Positions 26,123-35,759 of a stretch of DNA of 64,000 nt are shown here, one piece after another. Every line of letters starts with the position of its first letter. The first letter of the stretch is position 1. Origin of the DNA: Rhodovulum euryhalinum (GTDB taxonomy: Bacteria; Pseudomonadota; Alphaproteobacteria; Rhodobacterales; Rhodobacteraceae); contig NZ_SLWW01000002.1 of NCBI RefSeq assembly GCF_004342445.1, positions 62,001 to 126,000 on the forward strand. Direction: 5' to 3'. The position numbers and the translations under genes were made by a program. The notes below the pieces were generated by a model. That model saw only the letters and a list, made by a program, of their open reading frames with translations. It did no database searches and was not told where the DNA came from.

Positions 26123-27406
26123 ATGACAGTGAAATTCGCAGCGGCGAGCGCGCTCGCCCTGATCGTGGGGCTGGGTGGTGCCGCGAAGGCCGAGAACGCA
26201 CCGGAAAATACAGCCATTCTTGATACTTACGCGGACATTGCCGAGGCAGGCTATGGCGACAGCCTGGCGCTGGCACGGCAGGTGCAAGCCGCCGTCGAGG
26301 CCCTGATCGCCACGCCGTCGGCCGAGGCGCTGACGGCAGCGCGCTCTGCCTGGCTCGCCGCCCGCGTGCCCTATCAGCAGACCGAGGTCTACCGCTTTGG
26401 CAACCCCGTCGTGGACGACTGGGAAGGCAAGGTGAACGCCTGGCCGCTGGACGAGGGCCTGATCGACTATGTCGATTCCAGCTATGGCGGCCCTTCGGAC
26501 GAGAACGGGTTCGCCACCCTCAACGTCATCGCCACGCCGGAATTTTCCCTTTCTGGGCAAGCGGTCGATGCGACCGAGATCACGCCCGCCCTGCTGTCGG
26601 ACACCCTGCACGAGGCCGACGGGATCGAGGCCAACGTCGCCACCGGCTATCACGCCATCGAGTTCCTGCTCTGGGGACAGGACCTGAACGGCCACGGCCA
26701 CGGCCACGGCGCCGGCGCCCGCCCCTGGACCGACTATGCCCAGGACGAAGCCTGCACCAATGGCAATTGCGACCGCCGCGCCGCCTATCTGAAAGCCGCG
26801 ACCGATCTGCTGGTCAGCGACCTCGACTGGATGGCCGCCCAATGGGCCGAAGGCGGCGCCGCCCGCACCGCGTTGATGGACAACCCCGATGCCGGGCTGT
26901 CCGCGATCCTGACCGGGATGGGCAGCCTGTCCTACGGCGAGCAGGCGGGCGAGCGGATGCGGCTGGGCCTGATGCTGAACGACCCCGAAGAGGAACACGA
27001 CTGCTTCTCGGACAACACCCACAACAGCCACTACTACGACGGGCTGGGCATCCGGAACGTCTATGTCGGGCAATACGTTCGCGCCGATGGCAGCATCGTC
27101 GCCGGGCCGTCGCTGTCCGACCTGGTGGCCGCCACCGATCCCGCGCTTGACGCCGAGATGAAGGGTAAGCTGGCCGACACTCTGATCGCGCTGGGCCGGA
27201 TCAAGACCGCCGCCGAGGCGGGCTTTGCCTACGACCGGATGCTGGAACGCGGCAACGCGGGCGGCGAGGCGCTGATCATGGGGGGTGTGGACGCGCTGAT
27301 CGACCAGACCCGCACGATCGAGCGGGTGGTTGCCACGCTCGGCCTTGATCAGATCGAGTTCGAGGGATCCGACAGCCTCGACAACCCCGGGGCCGTGTTC
27401 CAGTGA
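26123..27406 (+). CDS. Imelysin-family iron-regulated protein (IrpA-like)
   Basis: 427 residues with a signal peptide (cut near AKA, 23). The imelysin GxHxxE motif is GYHAIEFLLWG (H177, E180). Just after it is a HGHGHG stretch (191-196) and a CTNGNC pair, which may add metal affinity. Imelysins are periplasmic or outer-membrane proteins tied to iron uptake, sometimes under iron regulation. Start 26123 has GGGAG. First gene of an iron block running to 31795. The 194 bp upstream contain an AT-rich patch (TTATTCTGAGTAAAAAAG) and a TTGACA at 26032, which could be promoter and operator, but no clear Fur, Irr or RirA box. Confidence 0.9.
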   Translation: MTVKFAAASALALIVGLGGAAKAENAPENTAILDTYADIAEAGYGDSLALARQVQAAVEALIATPSAEALTAARSAWLAARVPYQQTEVYRFGNPVVDDWEGKVNAWPLDEGLIDYVDSSYGGPSDENGFATLNVIATPEFSLSGQAVDATEITPALLSDTLHEADGIEANVATGYHAIEFLLWGQDLNGHGHGHGAGARPWTDYAQDEACTNGNCDRRAAYLKAATDLLVSDLDWMAAQWAEGGAARTALMDNPDAGLSAILTGMGSLSYGEQAGERMRLGLMLNDPEEEHDCFSDNTHNSHYYDGLGIRNVYVGQYVRADGSIVAGPSLSDLVAATDPALDAEMKGKLADTLIALGRIKTAAEAGFAYDRMLERGNAGGEALIMGGVDALIDQTRTIERVVATLGLDQIEFEGSDSLDNPGAVFQ

Positions 27407-27470
27407 CCGCCTAAGCCAACCGCCGGGGCCCCGGTCGGGCCCCGGCCCGAACGACCGGAGAGCCTGAACC

Positions 27471-27719
27471 ATGATCGTCTGCCACTGCCGCGCCATCACC
27501 GACCGGGACATCCACGCCGCGATCGACTGGATGCGCGCATCCGACCCGCACACGATCATCACCCCCGGCAAGGTCTTTCGCGCGCTGGGAACGACCTCCG
27601 ACTGCGGCGGGTGCCTGTCGCTGTTTCTCGATACGATGCGCGGGAACCCTAACCTTGAGGTTCCGTTGGAACTATGCTCGCTTAAGGTTACCGCCCGCAA
27701 AAAGGAGACAGAGACATGA
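27471..27719 (+). CDS. bfd: Bacterioferritin-associated ferredoxin
   Basis: 82 residues. The [2Fe-2S] ligands are C4, C6, C45 and C48 in the Bfd pattern CxC...CxxC (MIVCHCR, DCGGC). Bfd donates electrons to bacterioferritin haem to release stored iron as Fe2+. The stop overlaps the bfr start (ATGA), so the pair is translationally coupled. The 3' end of the gene holds a nested inverted repeat (27650-27690) and the AAGGAG ribosome site of bfr. The last 30 residues ([17 protein letters not shown]) extend beyond the cluster domain. Confidence 0.93.
   Translation: MIVCHCRAITDRDIHAAIDWMRASDPHTIITPGKVFRALGTTSDCGGCLSLFLDTMRGNPNLEVPLELCSLKVTARKKETET
27650..27690 (+). repeat. Nested inverted repeats in the bfd 3' end, upstream of bfr
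   Basis: Outer arms TAACCTTGAG (27650-27659) and CTTAAGGTTA (27681-27690) match in 9 of 10 positions. Inner arms GTTCC (27660-27664) and GGAAC (27668-27672) match perfectly. The hairpin would end 26 bp before the bfr ATG. It may be an operator, an mRNA structure or chance within coding DNA. Confidence 0.45.
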
Positions 27720-28201
27720 AAGGCGACCCCCAGGTCATCGACTACCTCAACCGCGCCCTCCGCAGCGAACTGACCGCGATCAACCAGTACTGGCTGCACT
27801 ACCGTCTGCAGGACGACTGGGGCCTTGGCGCCATGGCCAGGAAAAGCCGCGAGGAAAGCATCGAGGAGATGGGCCATGCAGACAAGCTGATCGCCCGCAT
27901 CCTTTTTTTGGAAGGCCACCCGAACCTGCAAAAGCTGGATTCGCTGAGGATCGGCCAGACGCCCAAGGAAACGCTGGAATGCGACCTCGCCGCCGAGCAG
28001 GAGGCGCGCGCGATGTACAAGGAGGCGCGGGAATACTGCGACAAGGCCGGCGACTACGTGACCCGCGCGCTGTTCGACGAGCTTCTGGCCGACGAAGAGC
28101 ACCACATCGACTTCCTCGAGACCCAGCTCGGGCTGCTCGAACGGATCGGACCGGAGAATTATGCACAGCTCAATGCCACGAAGATGGACGAAGCGGACTA
28201 G
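27716..28201 (+). CDS. bfr: Bacterioferritin
   Basis: 161 residues. All ferroxidase-centre ligands are at canonical numbers: E18, E51, H54, E94, E127 and H130. M52, the haem ligand shared between subunits, is present, so this is a true haem-binding Bfr rather than a Dps or haem-free ferritin. It forms a 24-subunit iron-storage shell in the cytosol. AAGGAG in the end of bfd is its ribosome site. Its 3' end overlaps the di-heme oxidoreductase gene by 41 nt. Confidence 0.96.
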   Translation: MKGDPQVIDYLNRALRSELTAINQYWLHYRLQDDWGLGAMARKSREESIEEMGHADKLIARILFLEGHPNLQKLDSLRIGQTPKETLECDLAAEQEARAMYKEAREYCDKAGDYVTRALFDELLADEEHHIDFLETQLGLLERIGPENYAQLNATKMDEAD

Positions 28202-29702
28202 CACGATCGCGCTGGCCGTCCTCGCGGCCTCGCCCCTTGTGGCGGGGCCGCTCGACGAACCCCACCTGACAATCATCCCCCGCACCCCCGACGAAGCCGT
28301 GCGCATCGCGGCGGCCACGGCCCTGCCCAAATCCTTCGACGCGCCCGCACCGTTCGAGGAGCTGCCCGGCGGCGCGGCCACGGTGCGGGTGCGGGCGAAT
28401 GCCGACGCGTTTTCCCAGCCTTCGGCCAATATCGGCTTCGAGGGCGAACTGACCTTCAAGGTCGGCAATGGCCTCTTCCGCAAGGTCTGGGTCTCGTCGC
28501 CGGCCTCGACCCAGGCCTCGGACGGGCTGGGGCCGCTGTACAATGCGCGGTCCTGCCAGCGCTGCCACCTCAAGGACGGCCGCGGCCACCCGCCCGAGGG
28601 GCCCGAGGACAGCGCCGTGTCGATGTTCCTGCGGGTGTCGATCCCCGGCGGGCCCGAGGACGCAATTGAGGACATCGAGGACTACATCGCCACGCGCCCC
28701 GAGCCGACCTACGGCGAACAGATCCAGGATTTCGCGCTGGCGGGCTTGCCCGCCGAGGCGCAGATGCGGATAGCCTACGAGGAAATCGAGGTGCCCCTGT
28801 CGGGCGGCGAGGTGGCGCATCTGCGGCGACCCACCTACAGCCTTGCCGACCTCGGCTATGGCCCGCTGCACCCCGACGCCATGTTCAGCCCGCGGGTCGC
28901 GCCGCAGATGATCGGGCTTGGGCTGCTGGAGGCCGTGCCCGCCGCCGACATCCTGGCGCTCGCCGACCCCGACGACGCGGACGGCGACGGCATTTCCGGG
29001 CGTCCGAACATCGTCTGGTCGGTGGAATACGGCCAGCCGATGCTGGGCCGGTTCGGCCTGAAGGCGGGCGCACCGACGGTGAAACACCAGTCGGCGGGCG
29101 CCTTTGCGGGCGACATCGGCATTTCCAACCCGCTGTTCTCGGCGGGACACGGCGAATGTACCGAGGCGCAGGCCGACTGCCGCGCCGCGCCGCATGGCGA
29201 CGGGGACGAGCGCGTCACCGAGATCGACGCCGAGGGGCTGGACCTGGTGGCGTTCTACAGCCAGAACCTGGCCGTTCCAGCGCGGCGCGACGTGGACGAC
29301 CCGCAGGTGCTGCACGGCAAGCAGGTGTTCCACGACATCGGCTGCGTGTCGTGCCATCGCCCCGCCTTCGTCACGCACCGGCTCAAGGACCGGCCGGCGC
29401 AAAGCTTTCAGCTGATCTGGCCCCATACCGACATGCTGCTGCACGACATGGGCGAGGGGCTGGCCGACAACCGGCCCGAGGCGCGGGCGACGGGGCGGGA
29501 ATGGCGCACCGCGCCGCTGTGGGGTCTGGGGCTGACGGAACGGGTCAGCGGCCACACCCATTTCCTGCACGACGGGCGGGCACGGTCGATCCTCGAGGCG
29601 ATCCTGTGGCACGGCGGCGAGGCCGAGCCCCACCGCGACGCGGTGGCCAACATGCCGCCCGAGGACCGCGCGGCGCTGATCCGTTTCATCGAGAGCCTGT
29701 GA
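28161..29702 (+). CDS. Di-heme oxidoreductase family protein (DUF1111, DHOR)
   Basis: 513 residues with a signal peptide ending near VAG (29). There are two c-type haem sites, CQRCH (C132-C135-H136) and CVSCH (C395-C398-H399). The second is in a MauG/cytochrome-c-peroxidase-like domain; the family is called di-heme oxidoreductase or thiol oxidoreductase. It is periplasmic. Start ATG 28161 is supported by CGGAGA directly upstream, although it overlaps bfr. The next gene starts at TGATG. Association with imelysins is widespread in proteobacteria and suggests a redox step in iron acquisition, but the reaction is not established. Confidence 0.9.
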   Translation: MHSSMPRRWTKRTSTIALAVLAASPLVAGPLDEPHLTIIPRTPDEAVRIAAATALPKSFDAPAPFEELPGGAATVRVRANADAFSQPSANIGFEGELTFKVGNGLFRKVWVSSPASTQASDGLGPLYNARSCQRCHLKDGRGHPPEGPEDSAVSMFLRVSIPGGPEDAIEDIEDYIATRPEPTYGEQIQDFALAGLPAEAQMRIAYEEIEVPLSGGEVAHLRRPTYSLADLGYGPLHPDAMFSPRVAPQMIGLGLLEAVPAADILALADPDDADGDGISGRPNIVWSVEYGQPMLGRFGLKAGAPTVKHQSAGAFAGDIGISNPLFSAGHGECTEAQADCRAAPHGDGDERVTEIDAEGLDLVAFYSQNLAVPARRDVDDPQVLHGKQVFHDIGCVSCHRPAFVTHRLKDRPAQSFQLIWPHTDMLLHDMGEGLADNRPEARATGREWRTAPLWGLGLTERVSGHTHFLHDGRARSILEAILWHGGEAEPHRDAVANMPPEDRAALIRFIESL

Positions 29703-30706
29703 TGCGGCGCGCCCTTGTCCTTGTCGCCGCGCTCTGGGCTGGCACAGCCGCCGCCGAGGCGCCGGTCGCCGCCATCGTCGAGGGCCACGTGCTGCCGGGG
29801 TTCACCCGGCTGGCCGAGGCATCGGCCACGCTGGACGCTACGGCAGACGACCATTGCGCCCCCGAAGACCCCGCGCTGCGCGCCGCCTGGGGCGCGGCCT
29901 TCGATGCCTGGATCGCCGTCTCGCACCTGCGCTTCGGCCCGACCGAGACGGGCGATCGGGCCTTCGCGCTGGCCTTCTGGCCCGACAGCCGCGGCGCGAC
30001 GCCCAAGGCGCTGGCGGGCCTGATCGCGGCGCGCGATCCGGTCGTCGAAACCGCAGAGGGGTTCGCCACCGTATCGATCGCCGCACGGGGGTTCCACGCG
30101 CTTGAGTTCCTGATCTACGACCCCGCCTTCACCGGGGACGACGCGGCGGCCTATCGCTGCGCGCTGGTGCAGGCGATGGCGGGTGACATTGCCCGGATCG
30201 CCGCCGACATTCTGACGGACTGGCGGGCCGATTACGCCGAAAGGATGCGCGACGCGGGCGGGAACGATACCTACCGAACCCCCGACGAGGCCGCGCAGGA
30301 GTTGTTCAAGGCCGTGTCCACCGGGTTGCAGTTCACCTCGGACACGCGGCTGGGCCGCCCGCTGGGTACCTTCGACAAACCGCGCCCGACGCGGGCCGAG
30401 GCCTGGCGGTCGGGCCGGTCGCTGCGTCACGTGGTGATGTCGCTGGACGGCACGCGGGACCTGGCGCTGATGCTGGCCGAAGGCCACCCCGAGGCTGCCG
30501 CGGCGCTGGACGCCGCCTATGGCCGGGCCTTCGCCATCGCCCGCGATCTGGACGATCCGGTCTTCGCAGGCGTCGAAACGCCCGAAGGCCGGTTCCAGGT
30601 CGAGATCCTGCAACAGGCCGTCGACGCGATCCGCCGGGTGGTGGCGCAGGACCTTGGCCCCACCCTTGGCGTTGCCGCGGGGTTCAACGCGCTGGACGGA
30701 GACTGA
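29702..30706 (+). CDS. Second imelysin-family protein
   Basis: 334 residues, exported (signal cut near AAA, 18). The imelysin motif is ARGFHALEFLIYD (H132, E135). It is shorter than the first imelysin and lacks the HGHGHG stretch; cysteines C52 and the later YRCAL Cys may form a disulfide. It overlaps the upstream stop by one base and is followed by the DUF1513 gene after 3 bp, so it belongs to the same operon. Confidence 0.88.
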   Translation: MRRALVLVAALWAGTAAAEAPVAAIVEGHVLPGFTRLAEASATLDATADDHCAPEDPALRAAWGAAFDAWIAVSHLRFGPTETGDRAFALAFWPDSRGATPKALAGLIAARDPVVETAEGFATVSIAARGFHALEFLIYDPAFTGDDAAAYRCALVQAMAGDIARIAADILTDWRADYAERMRDAGGNDTYRTPDEAAQELFKAVSTGLQFTSDTRLGRPLGTFDKPRPTRAEAWRSGRSLRHVVMSLDGTRDLALMLAEGHPEAAAALDAAYGRAFAIARDLDDPVFAGVETPEGRFQVEILQQAVDAIRRVVAQDLGPTLGVAAGFNALDGD

Positions 30707-30709
30707 CCA

Positions 30710-31795
30710 ATGACCTCTCGCCGCGGATTCCTGGCGGGGCTTCTGGCCGCCGGGGTGGTTCCGAAACCCGGCTGGGCCGATGCGGGCGACCCGGCCTATC
30801 TGACGGCGGCCCGCCTGCCCGACCGGTCCTACTGGCTGTTCGGCCTGACCGAGACCGGGGACGAGCTGTTCCGCCTGCCCCTGCCCGACCGCGGCCACGC
30901 GGCCGCCGCCCATCCGGCCCGCCCCGAGGCGGTGGCCTTCGCCCGGCGCCCCGGCACCTTTGCGGTGGTGATCGACTGCGTGACCGGCGCAAGCAAGGCT
31001 GTTCTGGAAAGCCCCCCGGGGCGGCATTTCTACGGCCACGGCGCGTTCTCGGCCGATGGCGGGCTGCTGTTCGCGCCCGAGAACGACTACAAGGCGGCCC
31101 GCGGCGTGATCGGCATCTGGGACGCCGCCCGCGGCTATGCCCGGCTGGGCGAGTTTTCCTCGGGCGGGGTCGGACCGCATGACGCCCGCCTGCTGCCCGA
31201 TGGCGAGACGATTGTGGTGGCCAATGGCGGGATCGAGACCCATCCCGAGGCGGGCCGGACCAAGCTGAACCTCTCCACGATGCGCCCGAACCTGACCTAT
31301 CTGCGGCTAGACGGCACGGCGGTCGACCAGACGGAACTGGACCCCGCGCTGCATCGCAACTCGATCCGGCACCTCGCGGTTGGTCCCGACGGGCTGGTGG
31401 CCTTTGCGATGCAGTGGGAGGGCGATCTGGCCGCGCATCCCCCGCTGCTGGGGCTGCACCGGATGGGCGGCACCCCCCGCCTGCTGGCCGCCGGGGACGA
31501 GGATCACCGGCGGATGCAGGGCTATGCGGGCAGCATCGCGCTGGCGCCCGCCAGTGGACAGGTCGCCATCACCTCGCCGCGCGGCGGGCTGGTGCAGATG
31601 TTCGACACCGTGACCGGGACCTGCCTTGCCAGCCATGCGGGGCCGGATGTCTGCGGCGTCAGCGATGCGGGCCGGGGGTTCCTGATCACCGCGGGCACCG
31701 GCATCGTGTCGCTGGCGGGCGCGCAGGGCGAGATCTGGCGGCGGCGGCATGCCTGTCAATGGGACAATCACCTGGTCCGCGTCGCCCGGGGCTGA
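30710..31795 (+). CDS. DUF1513 protein with Tat signal
   Basis: 361 residues. TSRRGFLAGLLAAG at the N-terminus is a twin-arginine export signal. The body has repeated beta-strand blocks (GHGAFSADGGLLFAPEND, GPHDARLLPDGETIVVANGG) that suggest a beta-propeller, the known style of DUF1513. These proteins nearly always sit with imelysin and di-heme oxidoreductase genes. Function is unknown; a periplasmic metal or cofactor role is likely. Last gene of the iron block; no terminator is obvious in the AT-richer 150 bp after it. Confidence 0.88.
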   Translation: MTSRRGFLAGLLAAGVVPKPGWADAGDPAYLTAARLPDRSYWLFGLTETGDELFRLPLPDRGHAAAAHPARPEAVAFARRPGTFAVVIDCVTGASKAVLESPPGRHFYGHGAFSADGGLLFAPENDYKAARGVIGIWDAARGYARLGEFSSGGVGPHDARLLPDGETIVVANGGIETHPEAGRTKLNLSTMRPNLTYLRLDGTAVDQTELDPALHRNSIRHLAVGPDGLVAFAMQWEGDLAAHPPLLGLHRMGGTPRLLAAGDEDHRRMQGYAGSIALAPASGQVAITSPRGGLVQMFDTVTGTCLASHAGPDVCGVSDAGRGFLITAGTGIVSLAGAQGEIWRRRHACQWDNHLVRVARG

Positions 31796-31945
31796 TCATC
31801 AAAAGGATACAATTTCAAGGCTTTCCGGTCATTGGTGCGCAAATGCAAGACCCGGCAAGCAAAAGACTGCGCGGCGAAGCGTCTCGCTGGGCTTTGCCGA
31901 CTCGCGATGCCATAGTCCGCTCCGATTGCCCGAGGAGCTTATTTG

Positions 31946-32911
31946 ATGATTGGACGATCTGTTCTGGTAACCGGGGGGGCGGGCTTTCTCGGCTCTCATC
32001 TTTGCGACAGGCTGCTTGGCGACGGCGCGCGGGTAATCTGTGCCGACAGCCTGCTGACCGGGACGATCGGCAACATCGCCCACCTGATCGGCCGCGACGG
32101 GTTCCGCTTTGTCCAGCACGACGTGGCGATGCCCTTCGATCCGGGCGAGCCGGTGACCGAGATCTTCAACCTCGCCTGTCCGGCCTCGCCGGCGAAATAC
32201 GCCATCGACCCGTTGCACACGTTCCGGACCAGTGTCCTTGGCGCGATGAACCTGCTGGACCTCGCACGCGCCCATGGGGCGCGGATCGTCCAGTCCTCGA
32301 CCTCCGAGGTGTATGGCGATCCTTCGCTCAGTCCACAGCCCGAGGCGTATTGGGGCAACGTCAACCCGGTGGGCCCGCGCGCATGCTATGACGAGGGCAA
32401 GCGCGGGGCCGAAACGCTGTTCTTCCACTACCGCCAGCAACACGGCGTGGACGCCCGGATCGCCCGCATCTTCAACACCTACGGCCCGCGGATGAGCCCC
32501 GATGACGGCCGGGTGGTGTCGAACTTCATCGTGCAGGCGCTGACCGGCACCCCGCTCACCGTCTACGGTACCGGCGCACAGACCCGGTCTTTCTGCTATG
32601 TCGACGACATGGTGGAGGGGCTGGTCCGACTGATGGCCGCGCCGGCGCCCGCGCATGGCCCCGTCAATCTTGGCAATCCGGGCGAGTTCACCATGCTGGA
32701 ACTGGCCGAGCTTGTTCTTGCCAAGACGGGGTCGCCCTCGCGCATCGGCTTCAGGCCGCTGCCCGAGGACGACCCCCGCCAGCGCCGGCCCGATATTTCG
32801 CTGGCGGGACGGATGCTGGGATGGGCGCCGAAGGTTCCGTTGAGCGAGGGGCTTGACCGGACCATCGCCTATTTCGCCGAGCGCATCCACCAGGGACAGA
32901 CCGGGGAATAG
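31946..32911 (+). CDS. NAD-dependent epimerase, UDP-glucuronate decarboxylase-like
   Basis: 321 residues, extended short-chain dehydrogenase. [10 protein letters not shown] binds [14 protein letters not shown] (75-85), STSEVYGDP with E121, and [10 protein letters not shown]-like Y148/K152 (printed [11 protein letters not shown]) are the hallmarks of UDP-glucuronate decarboxylase (UXS), which makes UDP-xylose. Start ATG 31946 has GAGGAG nine bases before it; a TTG one codon earlier is less likely. It heads a polysaccharide locus: galE follows after 8 bp, then a GT2 synthase and a glycoside hydrolase. Confidence 0.87.
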   Translation: MIGRSVLVTGGAGFLGSHLCDRLLGDGARVICADSLLTGTIGNIAHLIGRDGFRFVQHDVAMPFDPGEPVTEIFNLACPASPAKYAIDPLHTFRTSVLGAMNLLDLARAHGARIVQSSTSEVYGDPSLSPQPEAYWGNVNPVGPRACYDEGKRGAETLFFHYRQQHGVDARIARIFNTYGPRMSPDDGRVVSNFIVQALTGTPLTVYGTGAQTRSFCYVDDMVEGLVRLMAAPAPAHGPVNLGNPGEFTMLELAELVLAKTGSPSRIGFRPLPEDDPRQRRPDISLAGRMLGWAPKVPLSEGLDRTIAYFAERIHQGQTGE

Positions 32912-32919
32912 GTGCAGGC

Positions 32920-33921
32920 GTGACTCAGTCGAAAGCGGTTCTGGTAACCGGGGGTGCCGGCTATATCGGCAGCCACACATGCAAGCGGCTGGCCGAGGCA
33001 GGCTATGTGCCGGTCGCCTACGACAATCTGAGCACCGGCCATGCCGACGCCGTGCGCTGGGGCCCGCTTATCGAGGGGGACACCCGCGACCGGGAGGCCG
33101 TGGCCCACGCGATCCGTACGCACGCCCCCGTCGCCGTGATCCACTTCGCCGCGGCGGCCTATGTGGGCGACTCGGTCCGCGATCCGGAATTCTACTACTC
33201 GAACAATGTCGGCGGGATGCTGGGGCTGCTGACCGCCTGCCGCGAGACGGGGCTGGCGCGCGTGATCTTCAGCTCGTCCTGCGCCACCTACGGCGTGCCC
33301 GACCGGCTGCCGATCACCGAGGATACGCCGCAGAACCCCATCAACCCCTATGGCCGGACCAAGCTGATCGGCGAATGGATGCTGGCCGATTTCGCCCGCG
33401 CGCACGGGCTGCGCTATGTGGCGCTGCGCTATTTCAACGCCTGCGGCGCGGATCCCGATGGCACGCTGTGCGAACGCCACGACCCCGAGACGCATCTCGT
33501 TCCGCTGGCGCTTTTCGCTGCGGACGGACGGCGGCCCGCGCTCGACCTGTTCGGCACCGACTATCCCACGCCCGACGGCACCTGCATCCGCGACTACATC
33601 CATGTCTGCGATCTGGCCGAGGGCCACCTGGCCGCGCTGCGCCATCTCGAGGCGGGGGGCAGCAGCCTTTCGGTCAATCTCGGGACCGGCACGGGTCATT
33701 CGAACCGCGAGGTTCTGGATGCGGTAGGGCGCGTTCTGGGCCGACCGGTGCCGGTGAACGCGGTGGACCGGCGCGAAGGCGATCCGCCCGCGCTGGTCGC
33801 GGACCCCGCCTTCGCCCGAGAAGCCCTTGGATTCGCGGCCGGCTTCCGCGACCTCGACGCCATCGTCGCCCATGCCGCGCGGGCCTTCGGGATGAAGCTC
33901 GGCGATGACGCGACTCCCTGA
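32920..33921 (+). CDS. galE: UDP-glucose 4-epimerase
   Basis: 333 residues with a GTG start. TGGAGYIGSHT binds NAD; FSSSCATYG gives S120, and NPYGRTK gives Y144 and K148, the catalytic set. ALRYFNACGADPDG and GTCIRDYIHV are typical GalE blocks. It interconverts UDP-glucose and UDP-galactose (some members also UDP-xylose and UDP-arabinose, which would fit the UXS-like neighbour). It lies 8 bp after that gene and overlaps the GT2 frame. Confidence 0.93.
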   Translation: MTQSKAVLVTGGAGYIGSHTCKRLAEAGYVPVAYDNLSTGHADAVRWGPLIEGDTRDREAVAHAIRTHAPVAVIHFAAAAYVGDSVRDPEFYYSNNVGGMLGLLTACRETGLARVIFSSSCATYGVPDRLPITEDTPQNPINPYGRTKLIGEWMLADFARAHGLRYVALRYFNACGADPDGTLCERHDPETHLVPLALFAADGRRPALDLFGTDYPTPDGTCIRDYIHVCDLAEGHLAALRHLEAGGSSLSVNLGTGTGHSNREVLDAVGRVLGRPVPVNAVDRREGDPPALVADPAFAREALGFAAGFRDLDAIVAHAARAFGMKLGDDATP

Positions 33922-35734
33922 CGGATATCGCGCGCGCGGCCGCCCGCGCCACCTGGTTTCAGTCTACTCGCCGGGCATGAAGATGCGGTACCGGTTGTCG
34001 GTGCTGCTGTGGGTGGCGACCGTGGTCTGGTTCTGGGCCTGGTGGTTCCAGCCGCACCACAATATCGGCACACTGCGTTATCTGGTCGTCACCCTGGCGG
34101 TGGCCTGGATCATGTTCCTTCAGGCCTATTTCCTGACCGTGATGTTGCGGGCCTGCCGCCCCTCCGGCGACCTGTCCCGGATGCAGGGCGCGCGGGTCGC
34201 GATGGTCGTCACGAAAAGCCCGTCGGAGCCGTTCGAGGTGGTGCGCCGCACGCTCGAGGGGATGCTGGCGCAGGACTGGCCGCACGACACCTGGCTTGCC
34301 GACGAGAATCCCGCCCCCGAAACGCTTGCCTGGTGCGCCGCCCACGGCGTCAAGGTCTCGACCCGCAAGGACCGGCCCGACTACCACCGGGCCGAATGGC
34401 CCCGCCGGACCCGGTGCAAGGAAGGCAACCTGGCCTTCTTCTACGATCATTTCGGCTATGACGGTTACGACTTCGTCTCGCAGCTTGATGCCGATCACGT
34501 GCCGCAACCGGGCTATCTGCGCGAGGTGCTGCGCGGCTTCGTCGATCCGGAGGTCGGCTATGTCAGCGCGCCGTCGATCTGTGCCAGCAACGCCCGGGAC
34601 AGTTGGGCCGCGCGGATGCGGCTTGACCACGAGGGAATGTTCCACGGCATCCTGCAGGCGGGCTATTCCAATGGCTGGGCGCCGATGTGCATCGGCTCGC
34701 ATTACGCGGTGCGCACGACGGCGCTGCGCGAGATCGGCGGGCTCGGGCCGGAGCTTGCCGAGGATCATTCCACCTCGATGATGATGAACGCCCATGGCTG
34801 GCGGGGGGTGCACGCCTTCGACGCGATCGCGATCGGCGACGGGCCGGTAACCTTTGCCGACATGCTGACCCAGGAATTCCAGTGGTCGCGCAGCCTTGTG
34901 ACCCTGTTCCTGCGCTATACGCCGCGCTACTTCGCGGGGCTCCGGCCGATCCTCAAGTTCCAGTTCCTTTTCTCGCAGCTCTGGTATCCGACGTTCGCCC
35001 TGTTCATGGCGGCGACGATGCTGGTGCCGGTGACCGCAGTCCTATTCGACATACGCTATGCCGATGTCACATATCCGGCCTTTGTCGGGCACAGCCTGCC
35101 GGTGATGCTGGCCTTCATCCTGATCGCCTACCAGCTGAGGGCCGACGGGTTGTTCAGGCCCATCGACGCCAGGGTGATAAGCTGGGAAAAGGGTCTGTTC
35201 CAATGCGCGCAATGGCCCTGGGTGCTTTGGGGCTGCGTGATGGCGGTGCGCGACAGCCTGACTGGCCGTTTCGTCGATTTCCGGATCACGCCCAAGGGCG
35301 CCTCGGCAGAGGCAAGGCTGCCTTTCCGCGTGCTTGTTCCCTATGTCGTTCTGGCGCTGATGGCGATACTGCCGGTTATCCTGGTCGAGGATGCCGGGAA
35401 CGCGGCGGGGTTCTACCTTCTGTGTCTTTTCAACGCATTTCTCTACCTGATCGTTCTCGCCGTGGCGATTGTCCACCATATGCGGCAGAATATGCCAGAC
35501 TGGCCGGGACTTCTGTTCCGCTATGGCCCGCAGGTCGCGGTTGTGGTGTCGCTGTTGGGACTGATGGCATTTTCGGGGTGGCTCAGGGGCATGCAAAGCC
35601 TGCACTATCTGTCAACGGGACTGGGTCCCTACCAGTTCACCAAGTTGGAATTCCTGGTTTCCGGCGCCGGGCAGGGAGGGCGGAAGAGCATGCACTACTC
35701 GTTCGACCTTCCGTTCGGCCGCCAGGAACGGTGA
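33905..35734 (+). CDS. Cellulose-synthase-like family 2 glycosyltransferase
   Basis: 609 residues. Two transmembrane helices near the N-terminus (about 30-48 and 58-80), a cytosolic GT-A domain, then four to six helices in the C-terminal third, the BcsA-like layout. GT-A motifs are DADH (D195, D197) and ED (E286, D287). The acceptor motif is QEFQW (323-327), where Gln replaces Arg of QxxRW. No PilZ domain is seen. It should polymerise a beta-linked glycan and pass it through the membrane. The start may be ATG 33905 (overlapping galE) or 33977 (MKMRYRL); neither has a strong ribosome site. The GH26-like gene follows. Confidence 0.87.
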   Translation: MTRLPDGYRARGRPRHLVSVYSPGMKMRYRLSVLLWVATVVWFWAWWFQPHHNIGTLRYLVVTLAVAWIMFLQAYFLTVMLRACRPSGDLSRMQGARVAMVVTKSPSEPFEVVRRTLEGMLAQDWPHDTWLADENPAPETLAWCAAHGVKVSTRKDRPDYHRAEWPRRTRCKEGNLAFFYDHFGYDGYDFVSQLDADHVPQPGYLREVLRGFVDPEVGYVSAPSICASNARDSWAARMRLDHEGMFHGILQAGYSNGWAPMCIGSHYAVRTTALREIGGLGPELAEDHSTSMMMNAHGWRGVHAFDAIAIGDGPVTFADMLTQEFQWSRSLVTLFLRYTPRYFAGLRPILKFQFLFSQLWYPTFALFMAATMLVPVTAVLFDIRYADVTYPAFVGHSLPVMLAFILIAYQLRADGLFRPIDARVISWEKGLFQCAQWPWVLWGCVMAVRDSLTGRFVDFRITPKGASAEARLPFRVLVPYVVLALMAILPVILVEDAGNAAGFYLLCLFNAFLYLIVLAVAIVHHMRQNMPDWPGLLFRYGPQVAVVVSLLGLMAFSGWLRGMQSLHYLSTGLGPYQFTKLEFLVSGAGQGGRKSMHYSFDLPFGRQER

Positions 35735-35759
35735 CCGATCATCGAGTAAGGAACACATC

